From Streptomyces morookaense (GTDB lineage Bacteria; Actinomycetota; Actinomycetes; Streptomycetales; Streptomycetaceae): a stretch of 64,000 bases of DNA. The stretch lies in NCBI RefSeq assembly GCF_013030945.1, contig NZ_JABBXF010000041.1, forward strand, positions 55,051-119,050. Direction: 5' to 3'. A model generated the notes under the pieces. That model searched no databases, was not told the DNA's origin, and worked only from the letters and a program-made list of their open reading frames with translations. This document shows, in pieces, positions 43,321 to 52,371 of the stretch; the first letter of the stretch is position 1, and each line of letters starts with the position of its first letter. Made by a program: the position numbers and the translations under genes.

Positions 43321-45240
43321 GTGACGGCGCCCAGGCAGCCCCGCCGCCCGGTCCCGGGCCCCGCACGGCCCGCTGCACGCCCTCCCGCGCGCCCCCCGCG
43401 CCCCGGTACGGGCAACCGGCCGCTCCGGCTGGCCAGTCCGCGCCCCCGGCTCCGGCTGATCGGTGCCGGGCTCACCCTGGTGATGCTGGTCTTCACCGGG
43501 CGGCTGCTCCAGGTGCAGGCCCTCGACGCCGGTGCCTACGCGGCCCGGGCCAACGCCCACCGCTACATGCCCGTCACCCTGGCCGCCGAGCGCGGCTCCA
43601 TCACCGACCGCAACGGTGTGAACCTGGCGACGACCGTCGACGCCTACGACATCACCGCCGACCCCGACCTGCTCACCCCCGAGCGGACCAAGGTGCAGGG
43701 CGCGGCCCGGCAGGCCGCCGAACTCCTCGCACCCGTCCTCGACGACGACGCGGACGACATCGAGGCCAAGCTCACGGCCAATCCCAAGTCCAAGTACGTC
43801 GTCCTCGCCCGCCGCCAGACCCCCCAGGTCTGGAACAAGATCAAGGCCCTCAAGCAGCAGCAGGCCGAGCGGGCCCGGCACAAGCAGGGGCCGAACGTGC
43901 TGGCCGGCGTGGGCCGCGAGGCCCAGGGCAAGCGCGTCTACCCCAACGGGGACCTCGCCGCCGGGACCCTCGGTTTCGTCAACGCACAGGGCCAGGGCGC
44001 CGGCGGCATCGAGGGCCAGCTCAACGAGCTCCTGGCGGGCAAGAACGGCAAACGCGTCTACACCCAGACCTCCGGCCGCCAGGTGATCGACGGCAGCCCC
44101 TCGGAGCAGGCCGCCGTGCCCGGCTCCGACGTGCAGCTGACCATCGACCGGGACATCCAGTGGGCCGCCCAGGACGCCATCAGCCGCCAGGTGGAGAAGT
44201 CCGGGGCGGACCGCGGCTACGTCGTCGTCCAGGACACCCGCACCGGCGAGATCCTGGCCATGGCCGACGCCCCCGGCTACAACCCCAACGACCTCGGCCA
44301 CGCCGACCCGGCCGCTCTCGGCAACGCAGCCCTCCAGGACGCCTACGAGCCCGGCAGCGTCAGCAAGGTCATGACCATGGCCGCCGTCCTGGAGGAGGGC
44401 GTCGCCCGGCCGGACACCCATGTCGAGGTGCCCAACCGGCTGCCGCGCGCCGACCGCTCCTTCGCCGACGACGTCGACCACCCCACCTGGCACCTCACCC
44501 TCAACGGCGTGCTCGCCAAGTCCAGCAACATCGGCACCATCCTCGCCAGCGAACAGCTCGGCAAGACCCGCGAGCAGGCCAACGAGGTCCTCTACGGCTA
44601 TCTGCGCAAATTCGGCATCGGCCGGCCCACCGGCCTGGGCTTCCCCGGCGAGACCCCGGGCCTGCTGGCCAAGCCGGGGGACTGGAAGTCCTCCCGCGCC
44701 TACACCATCCCCTTCGGCCAGGGCCTGTCCCTCAACGCCGTGCAGGCCGCCTCCGTGTACTCCACGATCGCGGCCGGCGGCGAGCGCATCCAGCCGACCC
44801 TGGTACGCGGCGCCAAGGGCCCCGACGGCCGCTTCACCCCCTCGCCGGCACCCTCCCGGATGCGGGTGGTCGGCGAGAAGACAGCCCACGAGCTCACCGA
44901 GATGCTGGAGTCGGTCGTGGACGACCGCGAGGGCACCGGCACCAAGGCGGCCATCCCCGGCTACCGCGTCGCGGGCAAGACCGGCACCTCCAACCGGGTG
45001 GATCCGCGCACCGGCCGCTACCACGGCTACACCGCCTCCTTCGCCGGCTTCGCCCCCGCCGACCAGCCCCGGGTCACCGTCTACTGCGCCATCCAGAACC
45101 CCACCCAGGGCAGCTACTTCGGCGGGCAGATCTGCGGACCGGTCTTCAAGCAGGTCATGGAGTTCACCCTGAAGTCCCTCCAGGTGCCGCCGTCGGGCTC
45201 GCAGGCCCCCCGGCTGCCGGTGAGCTACGACGGCCAGTGA
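43321..45240 (+). CDS. ftsI: Division-specific penicillin-binding protein FtsI (PBP3, class B transpeptidase)
   Basis: 639 residues. A Pro/Arg-rich cytoplasmic tail of 40 residues, one transmembrane helix near 42-62, then the pedestal domain with RGSITDRNG. The transpeptidase domain has all three penicillin-binding motifs: SVSK (346-349, catalytic Ser), SSN (401-403) and KTG (553-555). It cross-links septal peptidoglycan with FtsW. GTG 43321 begins 8 bp after the ftsL stop; ATG codons inside ftsL in the same frame are rejected. Confidence 0.95.
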   Translation: MTAPRQPRRPVPGPARPAARPPARPPRPGTGNRPLRLASPRPRLRLIGAGLTLVMLVFTGRLLQVQALDAGAYAARANAHRYMPVTLAAERGSITDRNGVNLATTVDAYDITADPDLLTPERTKVQGAARQAAELLAPVLDDDADDIEAKLTANPKSKYVVLARRQTPQVWNKIKALKQQQAERARHKQGPNVLAGVGREAQGKRVYPNGDLAAGTLGFVNAQGQGAGGIEGQLNELLAGKNGKRVYTQTSGRQVIDGSPSEQAAVPGSDVQLTIDRDIQWAAQDAISRQVEKSGADRGYVVVQDTRTGEILAMADAPGYNPNDLGHADPAALGNAALQDAYEPGSVSKVMTMAAVLEEGVARPDTHVEVPNRLPRADRSFADDVDHPTWHLTLNGVLAKSSNIGTILASEQLGKTREQANEVLYGYLRKFGIGRPTGLGFPGETPGLLAKPGDWKSSRAYTIPFGQGLSLNAVQAASVYSTIAAGGERIQPTLVRGAKGPDGRFTPSPAPSRMRVVGEKTAHELTEMLESVVDDREGTGTKAAIPGYRVAGKTGTSNRVDPRTGRYHGYTASFAGFAPADQPRVTVYCAIQNPTQGSYFGGQICGPVFKQVMEFTLKSLQVPPSGSQAPRLPVSYDGQ

Positions 45241-45252
45241 GCCGGGTCCGCC

Positions 45253-46956
45253 GTGACGACGATCACGCCCGACCCCGGGAACCGCGCCCCGGCACGCCCC
45301 TCGCTTCGCGGCGGAGCGGGTGCGCCCGGTACGCTCACCGCCGTGCCCCACGCTGATCAGTACCGCAACACCACCCCCGAGGACGCCCCCCCGGCCACCC
45401 CGGGAGCGCCGCGCCCCACCCGGGTCCGCCCCGTGCCGCTCACGGAGCTCGCCGGTCAGCTGGGCATCACCGCTCCCCGGGACGCCGCCGCGACGGCCGT
45501 CACCGGGATCACCCACGACTCGCGGGCCGTGCGCCCCGGCGACGTCTACGCCGCCCTGCCCGGCGCCCGCTTCCACGGTGCCGACTTCGCCGCCCAGGCC
45601 GCCGGCCTCGGCGCCGCGGCGATCCTGACGGACCCGGCCGGCGCCGAGCGCGCCGCCGTCACCGGCCTGCCGGTGCTCGCCGTGGAGAACCCGCGCGGCC
45701 GGATGGGCGCCCTCGCGGCGACGATCTACGGCGAGCCGGGCCGCGACCTGCTGCAGATCGGCATCACCGGCACCTCCGGCAAGACCACCACCGCCTACCT
45801 CATCGAGGGCGGCCTGCGCACCGCGGGCGGGCTGACGGGCCTGATCGGCACCGTCGAGTCCCGCATCGGCGACGAGCGCCTGAAATCGGAGCGCACCACC
45901 CCCGAGGCCACGGACCTGCAGGCGCTCTTCGCGGTCATGCGCGAGCGCGGCGTCCGCTCGGTCGCCATGGAGGTCTCCAGCCACGCCCTACGGCTCGGCC
46001 GCGTGGACGGCTGTGTCTTCGACGTGGCGGTCTTCAACAACCTCAGCCCGGAGCACATGGAGTTCCACTCCGGCATGGAGGACTACTTCGCCGCCAAGGC
46101 GGAGCTGTTCACCAAGGAGCGCAGCCGCCTCGGCGTCGTCAACCTCGACGACGAGTACGGGCGCCGGCTCGCCGAGGGCGAGTCCGAGGTGCCGGTCGTC
46201 ACCTTCTCCGCCGAGGGCCGCCCCGAGGCCGACTGGCGCGCCGTCGACGTCGAGATCGGCCCGTTCGACTCGGCCTTCACCGTGCAGGGCCCCGAGGGCG
46301 TGACCGTCCGCGCGAAGTCCCCGCTGGCCGGCCCGTTCAACGTCGCCAACGCGCTCGCCGCGATCGTCGCGCTCGTCGCCGCCGGCCTGGACCCGCAGGC
46401 CGCCGCCGACGGCGTCGCCGCCGTGCCCGGCGTCCCGGGCCGCCTGGAGCGCGTCGACGCGGGCCAGCCGTACCTGGCGGTCGTCGACTACGCGCACAAA
46501 ACGGACGCCGTCGAATCGGTTCTCCGCGCCCTGCGCACGCCCGGCGCCGGCCGTATCCACGCCGTGCTGGGCTGCGGCGGCGACCGGGACCGCACCAAGC
46601 GCGCCCCCATGGGCGCGGCACTGGCCCGCCATGCCGACACGGCCGTGCTGACCTCCGACAACCCCCGCTCCGAGGATCCCCTCGCGATCCTCGCCACCAT
46701 GCTCACGGGCGCCGCCGAGGTGCCGGCCGCCGAGCGCGGCACCGTCCTCGTCCTCGAGGATCGTGCCGCCGCCATCGCCGCCGCCGTCGCCCGAGCCGAA
46801 CCCGGCGACATCGTCCTGGTCCTGGGCAAGGGCCATGAACAGGGCCAGGACATCGCCGGAGTGGTACGCCCCTTCGACGACCGCCGGGTGCTGCGCGAGG
46901 CCATCGAGGCCGAGCGGCCGCGCGCGGCGGCCAAGCACCGGAACGACCAGGGATGA
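45253..46956 (+). CDS. murE: UDP-MurNAc-L-Ala-D-Glu--diaminopimelate ligase MurE
   Basis: Adds the third stem-peptide residue; DNPR (469-472) is the diaminopimelate-binding motif, in agreement with the LL-DAP walls of Streptomyces. 567 residues from GTG 45253. ATP loop TGTSGKTTTAYLIEGG with Lys177; TTPEATDLQ; SSHALRLGRV; CGGDRDRTKRAPMG. The first 60 residues are Pro/Thr-rich and not conserved. An in-frame GTG at 45343 lies 7 nt after TACGCT, so a shorter leaderless form is possible. Twelve bp after ftsI. Confidence 0.95.
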   Translation: MTTITPDPGNRAPARPSLRGGAGAPGTLTAVPHADQYRNTTPEDAPPATPGAPRPTRVRPVPLTELAGQLGITAPRDAAATAVTGITHDSRAVRPGDVYAALPGARFHGADFAAQAAGLGAAAILTDPAGAERAAVTGLPVLAVENPRGRMGALAATIYGEPGRDLLQIGITGTSGKTTTAYLIEGGLRTAGGLTGLIGTVESRIGDERLKSERTTPEATDLQALFAVMRERGVRSVAMEVSSHALRLGRVDGCVFDVAVFNNLSPEHMEFHSGMEDYFAAKAELFTKERSRLGVVNLDDEYGRRLAEGESEVPVVTFSAEGRPEADWRAVDVEIGPFDSAFTVQGPEGVTVRAKSPLAGPFNVANALAAIVALVAAGLDPQAAADGVAAVPGVPGRLERVDAGQPYLAVVDYAHKTDAVESVLRALRTPGAGRIHAVLGCGGDRDRTKRAPMGAALARHADTAVLTSDNPRSEDPLAILATMLTGAAEVPAAERGTVLVLEDRAAAIAAAVARAEPGDIVLVLGKGHEQGQDIAGVVRPFDDRRVLREAIEAERPRAAAKHRNDQG

Positions 46957-47021
46957 CAGACCGCCATGCGCGCACACACCTCCCCCCGGAAGCCCTCCAG
47001 AACGGCTGGAGGTGAGGACCG

Positions 47022-48434
47022 GTGATCGATCTGTCCCTCGCCGAGATCGCCGCCGTCACGGGCGGACAGCAGTACGACATACCGGACCCGGCGCTCGCCG
47101 TCACCGGCCCCGTCGTCATCGACTCCCGTGAGGTACGGCCCGGCAGCCTGTTCGCCGCGCTGTCCGGGGACAACGTCGACGGCCACGACTTCGCCGAACG
47201 CGCGGCAGCCGCGGGCGCGGTGGCCGTCCTGGCCTCCCGTCCCGTCGGCGTGCCGGCGATCGTGGTCGACGACGTCGTGGCCGCCCTCGGCGCCCTGGCG
47301 CGCGCCGTGGTGGCCAAGCTGGGCACCACCGTGGTGGCGCTGACGGGTTCGGCCGGCAAGACCAGCACCAAGGACCTGATCGCCCAGCTCCTGCAGGGCC
47401 TCGGCCCGACCGTGTGGACGCCGGGCTCGCTGAACAACGAGATCGGCCTGCCGCTCACCGCGCTGCGCGCCGACGCCGGCACCCGGCACCTCGTCCTGGA
47501 GATGGGCGCCCGCGGCATCGGCCACATCCGCTACCTCACGGAGCTCACCCCGCCGCGCATCGGCGTCGTCCTCAACGTCGGCACCGCCCACGTCGGCGAG
47601 TTCGGCGGCCGCGAGCAGATCGCCGTGGCCAAGGGCGAGCTGGTGGAGGCGCTGCCCGGGGACGGCATCGCCGTGCTCAACGCCGACGACCCGCTCGTCC
47701 GCGCGATGAGCAGCCGTACGAAGGCCCGCACGGTCCTGTTCGGCGAGGCCGCCGACGCGGACATCCGTGCGGTGGACGTCCGTCTCGACGCAACGGGGCG
47801 GCCCGCGTTCACGCTTCACACACCCACCGGGTGCGGCGAAGTGACCATGCAGCTGTACGGTGAGCACCACGTGTCGAACGCGCTCGCCGCGGCCGCCGTC
47901 GCCCATGAGCTGGGCATGCCCGCGCAGGACATCGCCACCGCGCTCTCCGGTGCGGGCCAGCTCTCGCGCTGGCGCATGGAGGTCACCGAGCGGGCGGACG
48001 GCGTGACGGTCGTCAATGACGCCTACAACGCGAACCCCGAGTCCATGAGAGCCGCACTGCGCGCGCTCGCCGCCATGGGCGAGGCCTCACGGGCCCGGGG
48101 GGGACGTACGTGGGCGGTGCTCGGCCGGATGGCCGAGCTCGGCGAGGAGTCACTCGCCGAGCACGACGCGGTCGGGCGGCTCGCCGTCCGGCTCAACGTC
48201 AGCAAGCTCGTGGCAGTCGGTGACCGGGAAGCGGCCTGGCTGCAGATGGGCGCCTACAACGAGGGTTCGTGGGGTGAGGAGTCGGTGCACGTGTCCGACG
48301 CGCAGGCGGCGGTCGACCTGTTGCGCAGCGAGCTGCGCCCGGGAGACGTCGTACTGGTGAAGGCGTCCCGTTCGGTGGGGCTGGAGCGGGTGGCGGAGCA
48401 GCTGCTCGCGGTCGACGGTGAGGTCGCCGGCTGA
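47022..48434 (+). CDS. murF: UDP-MurNAc-tripeptide--D-Ala-D-Ala ligase MurF
   Basis: Attaches D-Ala-D-Ala to complete the UDP-MurNAc pentapeptide. 470 residues. N-terminal SREVRPGSLFAALSG, ATP loop LTGSAGKTSTKDL near 108-120, LNNEIGLPLT, EMGARGIGHI, NVGTAHVGEFG, and the C-terminal NDAYNANPESMRAAL with WAVLGRMAELGEES. All ligase motifs are intact. GTG 47022 is preceded by GGAGGTGAGGA; a short CCTCCAG/CTGGAGG hairpin lies in the 65-bp gap after murE. Confidence 0.96.
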   Translation: MIDLSLAEIAAVTGGQQYDIPDPALAVTGPVVIDSREVRPGSLFAALSGDNVDGHDFAERAAAAGAVAVLASRPVGVPAIVVDDVVAALGALARAVVAKLGTTVVALTGSAGKTSTKDLIAQLLQGLGPTVWTPGSLNNEIGLPLTALRADAGTRHLVLEMGARGIGHIRYLTELTPPRIGVVLNVGTAHVGEFGGREQIAVAKGELVEALPGDGIAVLNADDPLVRAMSSRTKARTVLFGEAADADIRAVDVRLDATGRPAFTLHTPTGCGEVTMQLYGEHHVSNALAAAAVAHELGMPAQDIATALSGAGQLSRWRMEVTERADGVTVVNDAYNANPESMRAALRALAAMGEASRARGGRTWAVLGRMAELGEESLAEHDAVGRLAVRLNVSKLVAVGDREAAWLQMGAYNEGSWGEESVHVSDAQAAVDLLRSELRPGDVVLVKASRSVGLERVAEQLLAVDGEVAG

Positions 48435-49498
48435 TGAACCAGATCCTCTTCGCGGGTGTCATCGGTCTGTTCCTGACCCTCATCGGCACCCCGCTGCTGA
48501 TCAAGTTCCTGGCCCGCAAGGGCTACGGCCAGTTCATCCGTGACGACGGCCCGCGCGGCCACGCCGGGAAGAAGGGCACGCCCACCATGGGCGGCATCGC
48601 CTTCATCCTGGCGACCCTGATCGCCTACGCGATCACCAAGGTGATCACCAGCAAGGAGCCGACCACGTCGGGCCTGCTGGTGCTCTTCCTGACCGCCGGC
48701 ATGGGCCTGGTCGGCTTCCTCGACGACTACATCAAGATCGTCAAGCAGCGGAGCCTGGGCCTGCGCGCCAAGGCGAAGATGGCCGGCCAGCTGATCGTCG
48801 GCATCGCCTTCGCCGTCCTCGCGCTGCAGTTCGCCGACGTCCGGGGCCAGACCCCGGCCTCCACCCGGCTCTCCTTCACCCAGGACTTCGGCTGGTCCAT
48901 CGGCCCGGTGCTGTTCGTCGTCTGGGCGCTGTTCATGATCCTCGCGATGTCGAACGGCGTGAACCTCACCGACGGCCTCGACGGCCTCGCCACCGGCGCG
49001 TCCGTGATGGTCTTCGGCGCGTACGTCTTCATCGGCACCTGGCAGCACGGCCAGTGGTGCGGCAACGCGCTCACCGCCGGCGCCGCCTGCTACGAGGTGC
49101 GCGACCCGCTCGACCTCGCCGTCGTCGCCTCCGCGCTGATGGGCTCCTGCTTCGGCTTCCTGTGGTGGAACACCTCGCCCGCCAAGATCTTCATGGGCGA
49201 CACCGGCTCGCTCGCCCTCGGCGGCGCGCTCGCCGGTCTGGCGATCTGCTCCCGCACCGAACTGCTGCTCGCCCTGCTCGGCGGCCTGTTCGTGCTGATC
49301 ACCATGTCCGTGATCATCCAGGTCGGCTCCTTCCGGCTCACCGGGAAGCGCGTCTTCCGGATGGCCCCGCTCCAGCACCACTTCGAACTCAAGGGGTGGA
49401 GCGAGGTCCTTGTGGTGGTCCGGTTCTGGATCATCCAGGGCCTGTGCGTGGCCGTCGGCCTCGGAATCTTCTACGCGGGATGGCTGGCCATCAAGTGA
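48434..49498 (+). CDS. mraY: Phospho-N-acetylmuramoyl-pentapeptide transferase MraY
   Basis: Makes lipid I from UDP-MurNAc-pentapeptide and undecaprenyl phosphate. 354 residues with about ten transmembrane helices. Signatures: GKKGTPTMGG near 45-55, GFLDDYIK near 96 (catalytic Asp pair), AMSNGVNLTDGLDGLATG near 173-190, FMGDTGSLALGG near 250, and MAPLQHHFELKGW near 310. ATG 48434 overlaps the murF stop (TGATG). Confidence 0.97.
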   Translation: MNQILFAGVIGLFLTLIGTPLLIKFLARKGYGQFIRDDGPRGHAGKKGTPTMGGIAFILATLIAYAITKVITSKEPTTSGLLVLFLTAGMGLVGFLDDYIKIVKQRSLGLRAKAKMAGQLIVGIAFAVLALQFADVRGQTPASTRLSFTQDFGWSIGPVLFVVWALFMILAMSNGVNLTDGLDGLATGASVMVFGAYVFIGTWQHGQWCGNALTAGAACYEVRDPLDLAVVASALMGSCFGFLWWNTSPAKIFMGDTGSLALGGALAGLAICSRTELLLALLGGLFVLITMSVIIQVGSFRLTGKRVFRMAPLQHHFELKGWSEVLVVVRFWIIQGLCVAVGLGIFYAGWLAIK

Positions 49499-50934
49499 CC
49501 TCTGCATGGAGCGGTAAGCACATCACCGTCGCCGGCCTCGGCGTGAGCGGCATCAGCGCCGCCCGCGCCCTGGCCGGCCTCGGCGCCCGCGTCACGGTCG
49601 TCGACGGCGGCGACAACGAGGTGCTGCGCGACCGGGCCGCCTCCCTGGCCGCCGGCGACATCACCGTCCGCCTCGGCGACGCGACGACCCTGCCCGAGGG
49701 CACCGACCTGGTCGTCACCTCGCCCGGCTGGAAGCCCGACAGCCCGCTGTTCGCGGCCGCCGCGGAGGCGGGCGTCGACGTGGTGGGCGACGTCGAGATC
49801 GCCTGGCGGCTGCGCGGCGAGGGCGCCGCCCCCTGGCTCGCCGTCACCGGCACCAACGGCAAGACCACCACCGTGCAGATGCTCGCCTCCATCCTGGAGG
49901 CCGCCGGGCTGCGCACCGCCGCCGTCGGCAACATCGGCACCCCGATCATCGACGTCGTGCTCTCCCAGGAGCCGTACGACGTGCTGGCCGTCGAGCTCTC
50001 CAGCTACCAGCTGCACTGGGCGCCCTCGCTGCGCGCCCACTCGGCCGCCGTGCTCAACCTGGCGCCCGACCACCTCGACTGGCACGGCTCGATGGCCGCC
50101 TACGCCGCCGACAAGGGCCGCATCTACGAGGGCAACAAGGTCGCCTGCATCTACAACGTCGCCGACCCCGCCACCGAGCGCCTGGTCCAGCAGGCCGACG
50201 TCGAGGAGGGCTGCCGCGCCATCGGCTTCACCCTCGGCCCGCCCGGCCTGTCCGAACTGGGCGTCGTCGACGGCATCCTGGTGGACCGCGCCTTCGTGCC
50301 CGACCGGCGCACCAGTGCCCAGGAGCTGGCCGAGGTCGCCGACATCGCGCCGGCCACCGGTCAGCCCGCCGCCCCGCACAACATCGCCAACGCCCTCGCG
50401 GCCGCCGCCCTGGCCCGCGCCTTCGGCGTGGAGCCCGCGGCCGTCCGGGACGGGCTGCGCGCCTTCCGGCCGGACGCCCACCGCATCGCCCACGTCGCCG
50501 ACGTGGACGGCGTGGCCTACGTGGACGACTCCAAGGCCACCAACACCCATGCCGCCGAGGCCTCGCTGGCCGCGTACGGCTCGATCGTGTGGATCGCGGG
50601 CGGCCTCGCCAAGGGCGCCACGTTCGACGAGCTCGTGGCCGCGTCGGCGAAGCGGCTGCGCGGAGTGGTCCTCCTCGGGGCCGACCGCCGTCTGATCGGG
50701 GAAGCCCTGGCGCGACACGCACCGGATGTGCCGGTGACCGACCTCGACCGGACCGACACTGGGGCGATGGCCGCGGCGGTCCGCGAGGCGGCACGCCTCG
50801 CCCGGCCGGGGGACACCGTCCTCCTGGCCCCGGCGTGTGCCTCGATGGACATGTTCGCCAACTACAACAAGCGCGGCGACGCCTTCGCCGAGGCTGTCCT
50901 GGCCCTGGCCGCCGGCCGCGAAGCGGACGCGTAG
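49495..50934 (+). CDS. murD: UDP-MurNAc-L-Ala--D-Glu ligase MurD
   Basis: Adds D-glutamate to UDP-MurNAc-L-Ala. 479 residues. VAGLGVSGISAARAL near 12-26, SPGWKPDSP near 75, ATP loop VTGTNGKTTT with Lys123, VELSSYQLHW near 168, NLAPDHLDWHG near 185, HNIANALAA near 300, DDSKATNTHAAEASL near 345 and LLAPACASMDMFANYNKRGDAF near the end. GTG 49495 overlaps the mraY stop (GTGA). Confidence 0.97.
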   Translation: MTSAWSGKHITVAGLGVSGISAARALAGLGARVTVVDGGDNEVLRDRAASLAAGDITVRLGDATTLPEGTDLVVTSPGWKPDSPLFAAAAEAGVDVVGDVEIAWRLRGEGAAPWLAVTGTNGKTTTVQMLASILEAAGLRTAAVGNIGTPIIDVVLSQEPYDVLAVELSSYQLHWAPSLRAHSAAVLNLAPDHLDWHGSMAAYAADKGRIYEGNKVACIYNVADPATERLVQQADVEEGCRAIGFTLGPPGLSELGVVDGILVDRAFVPDRRTSAQELAEVADIAPATGQPAAPHNIANALAAAALARAFGVEPAAVRDGLRAFRPDAHRIAHVADVDGVAYVDDSKATNTHAAEASLAAYGSIVWIAGGLAKGATFDELVAASAKRLRGVVLLGADRRLIGEALARHAPDVPVTDLDRTDTGAMAAAVREAARLARPGDTVLLAPACASMDMFANYNKRGDAFAEAVLALAAGREADA

Positions 50935-50991
50935 CCGCCCGGTCCCGCGGCGCGGGCCGGCGGCGCGGGACACTGCGGAGGGGAAACCCGG

Positions 50992-52365
50992 ATGCATGAC
51001 GACTTCGTGTGGCCCGGCGGCGCCCTCGGCGGGCCGATGGCCCTGCGCGGGCCCTCCGCGGGCTCCCGGCCCGCCCGCCCGCCCCGGGTGCGGGCGACGG
51101 CCCGGTCGCCCCGGCCGCCGCGCCGCGGCACCACCGGGCCGCGCGGGCTCTACCTGCGCGCCCGGAAGGCCTGGGACCGGCCGCTGACCGCCTACTACCT
51201 GATCCTCGGCGGCAGCCTGCTGATCCTCGTGCTCGGCCTGGTGATGGTCTACTCCGCCTCCCAGATCAAGGCCCTGCAGTCCGGCCTGGCGCCTTCCTAC
51301 TTCTTCCGCAAGCAGCTGCTCGCCGCCGCCATCGGCTCCGTGCTGCTGCTCGCCGCGGCCCGCACCCCCGTCCGGCTGCTGCGCACCCTGGCGTACCCGC
51401 TGCTGGCCGGCTCGGTCTTCCTGCTCTGCCTGGTGCAGGTGCCCGGCATCGGCGAGACCATCAACGGCAACACCAACTGGATCTCGCTGGGCGGGCCGTT
51501 CCAGCTCCAGCCGAGCGAGTTCGCCAAGCTCGCGCTGGTCCTGTGGGGCGCGGACCTGCTGGCCCGCAAGCAGGTCAAGCGGCTGCTCCTGCAGTGGAAG
51601 CACCTGCTGGTCCCGCTGGTGCCCGTCACCTTCCTGCTGCTCGGCCTGATCATGCTGGGCGGGGACATGGGCACCACGGTCGTGCTCACCGCGGTCCTGC
51701 TGGGCCTGCTGTGGGTGGCCGGGGCGCCGACCAAGCTGTTCACCGCCGTCTTCGGCGTCACCGCCGCGCTGGCCATACTGTTCATCAAGACCAGTGCCAA
51801 CCGGATGTCCCGGCTCGCCTGTATCGGTGCCACCGATCCGGGGACGAACGACCAGTGCTGGCAGGCAGTGCACGGCATCTACGCGCTGGCCAACGGCGGC
51901 TGGTTCGGCGCCGGGCTCGGGGCAAGTGTGGAAAAATGGGGTGAACTCCCCGAACCTCACACCGACTTCATCTTCGCCATCACCGGCGAGGAGCTGGGGC
52001 TGGCGGGGACGCTGTCGGTACTCGCCCTGTTCGCGGCTCTAGGCTATGCGGGTATCCGCGTGGCCGGACGCACGGAGGACCCCTTCGTGAGGTATGCCGC
52101 GGGAGGCGTGACCACCTGGATCATGGCGCAGGCCACGGTCAACATCGGTGCGGTGCTCGGCCTGCTGCCGATCGCCGGGGTCCCGCTCCCGCTGTTCTCC
52201 TACGGAGGGTCCGCCCTGCTGCCGACCATGTTCGCCGTCGGGCTGCTGATCGCCTTCGCGCGCGACGAGCCCGGTGCACGGGCGGCACTGGCCATGCGGC
52301 AGCCTGGGGTGAGATGGAAGACGATGAGACGGCGCGTCAAGAAGCGACCGTCCGGAGAGCGGTGA
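50992..52365 (+). CDS. ftsW: Septal peptidoglycan glycosyltransferase FtsW (SEDS family)
   Basis: Polymerises lipid II at the septum with FtsI. 457 residues: a 60-residue basic, Pro/Arg-rich cytoplasmic N-terminus unlike the short tails of enterobacterial FtsW, then about ten transmembrane helices. SEDS motifs: GNTNWISLGGPFQLQPSEFAKLALV near 165-190, YALANGGWFGAGLGASVEKWGELPEPHTDFIFAITGEELG near 295-335 with the catalytic Asp region, and LPLFSYGGSALLPTM near 400. ATG 50992 follows GGAGGGG by 8 nt. Confidence 0.95.
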   Translation: MHDDFVWPGGALGGPMALRGPSAGSRPARPPRVRATARSPRPPRRGTTGPRGLYLRARKAWDRPLTAYYLILGGSLLILVLGLVMVYSASQIKALQSGLAPSYFFRKQLLAAAIGSVLLLAAARTPVRLLRTLAYPLLAGSVFLLCLVQVPGIGETINGNTNWISLGGPFQLQPSEFAKLALVLWGADLLARKQVKRLLLQWKHLLVPLVPVTFLLLGLIMLGGDMGTTVVLTAVLLGLLWVAGAPTKLFTAVFGVTAALAILFIKTSANRMSRLACIGATDPGTNDQCWQAVHGIYALANGGWFGAGLGASVEKWGELPEPHTDFIFAITGEELGLAGTLSVLALFAALGYAGIRVAGRTEDPFVRYAAGGVTTWIMAQATVNIGAVLGLLPIAGVPLPLFSYGGSALLPTMFAVGLLIAFARDEPGARAALAMRQPGVRWKTMRRRVKKRPSGER

Positions 52366-52371
52366 ATTTCG

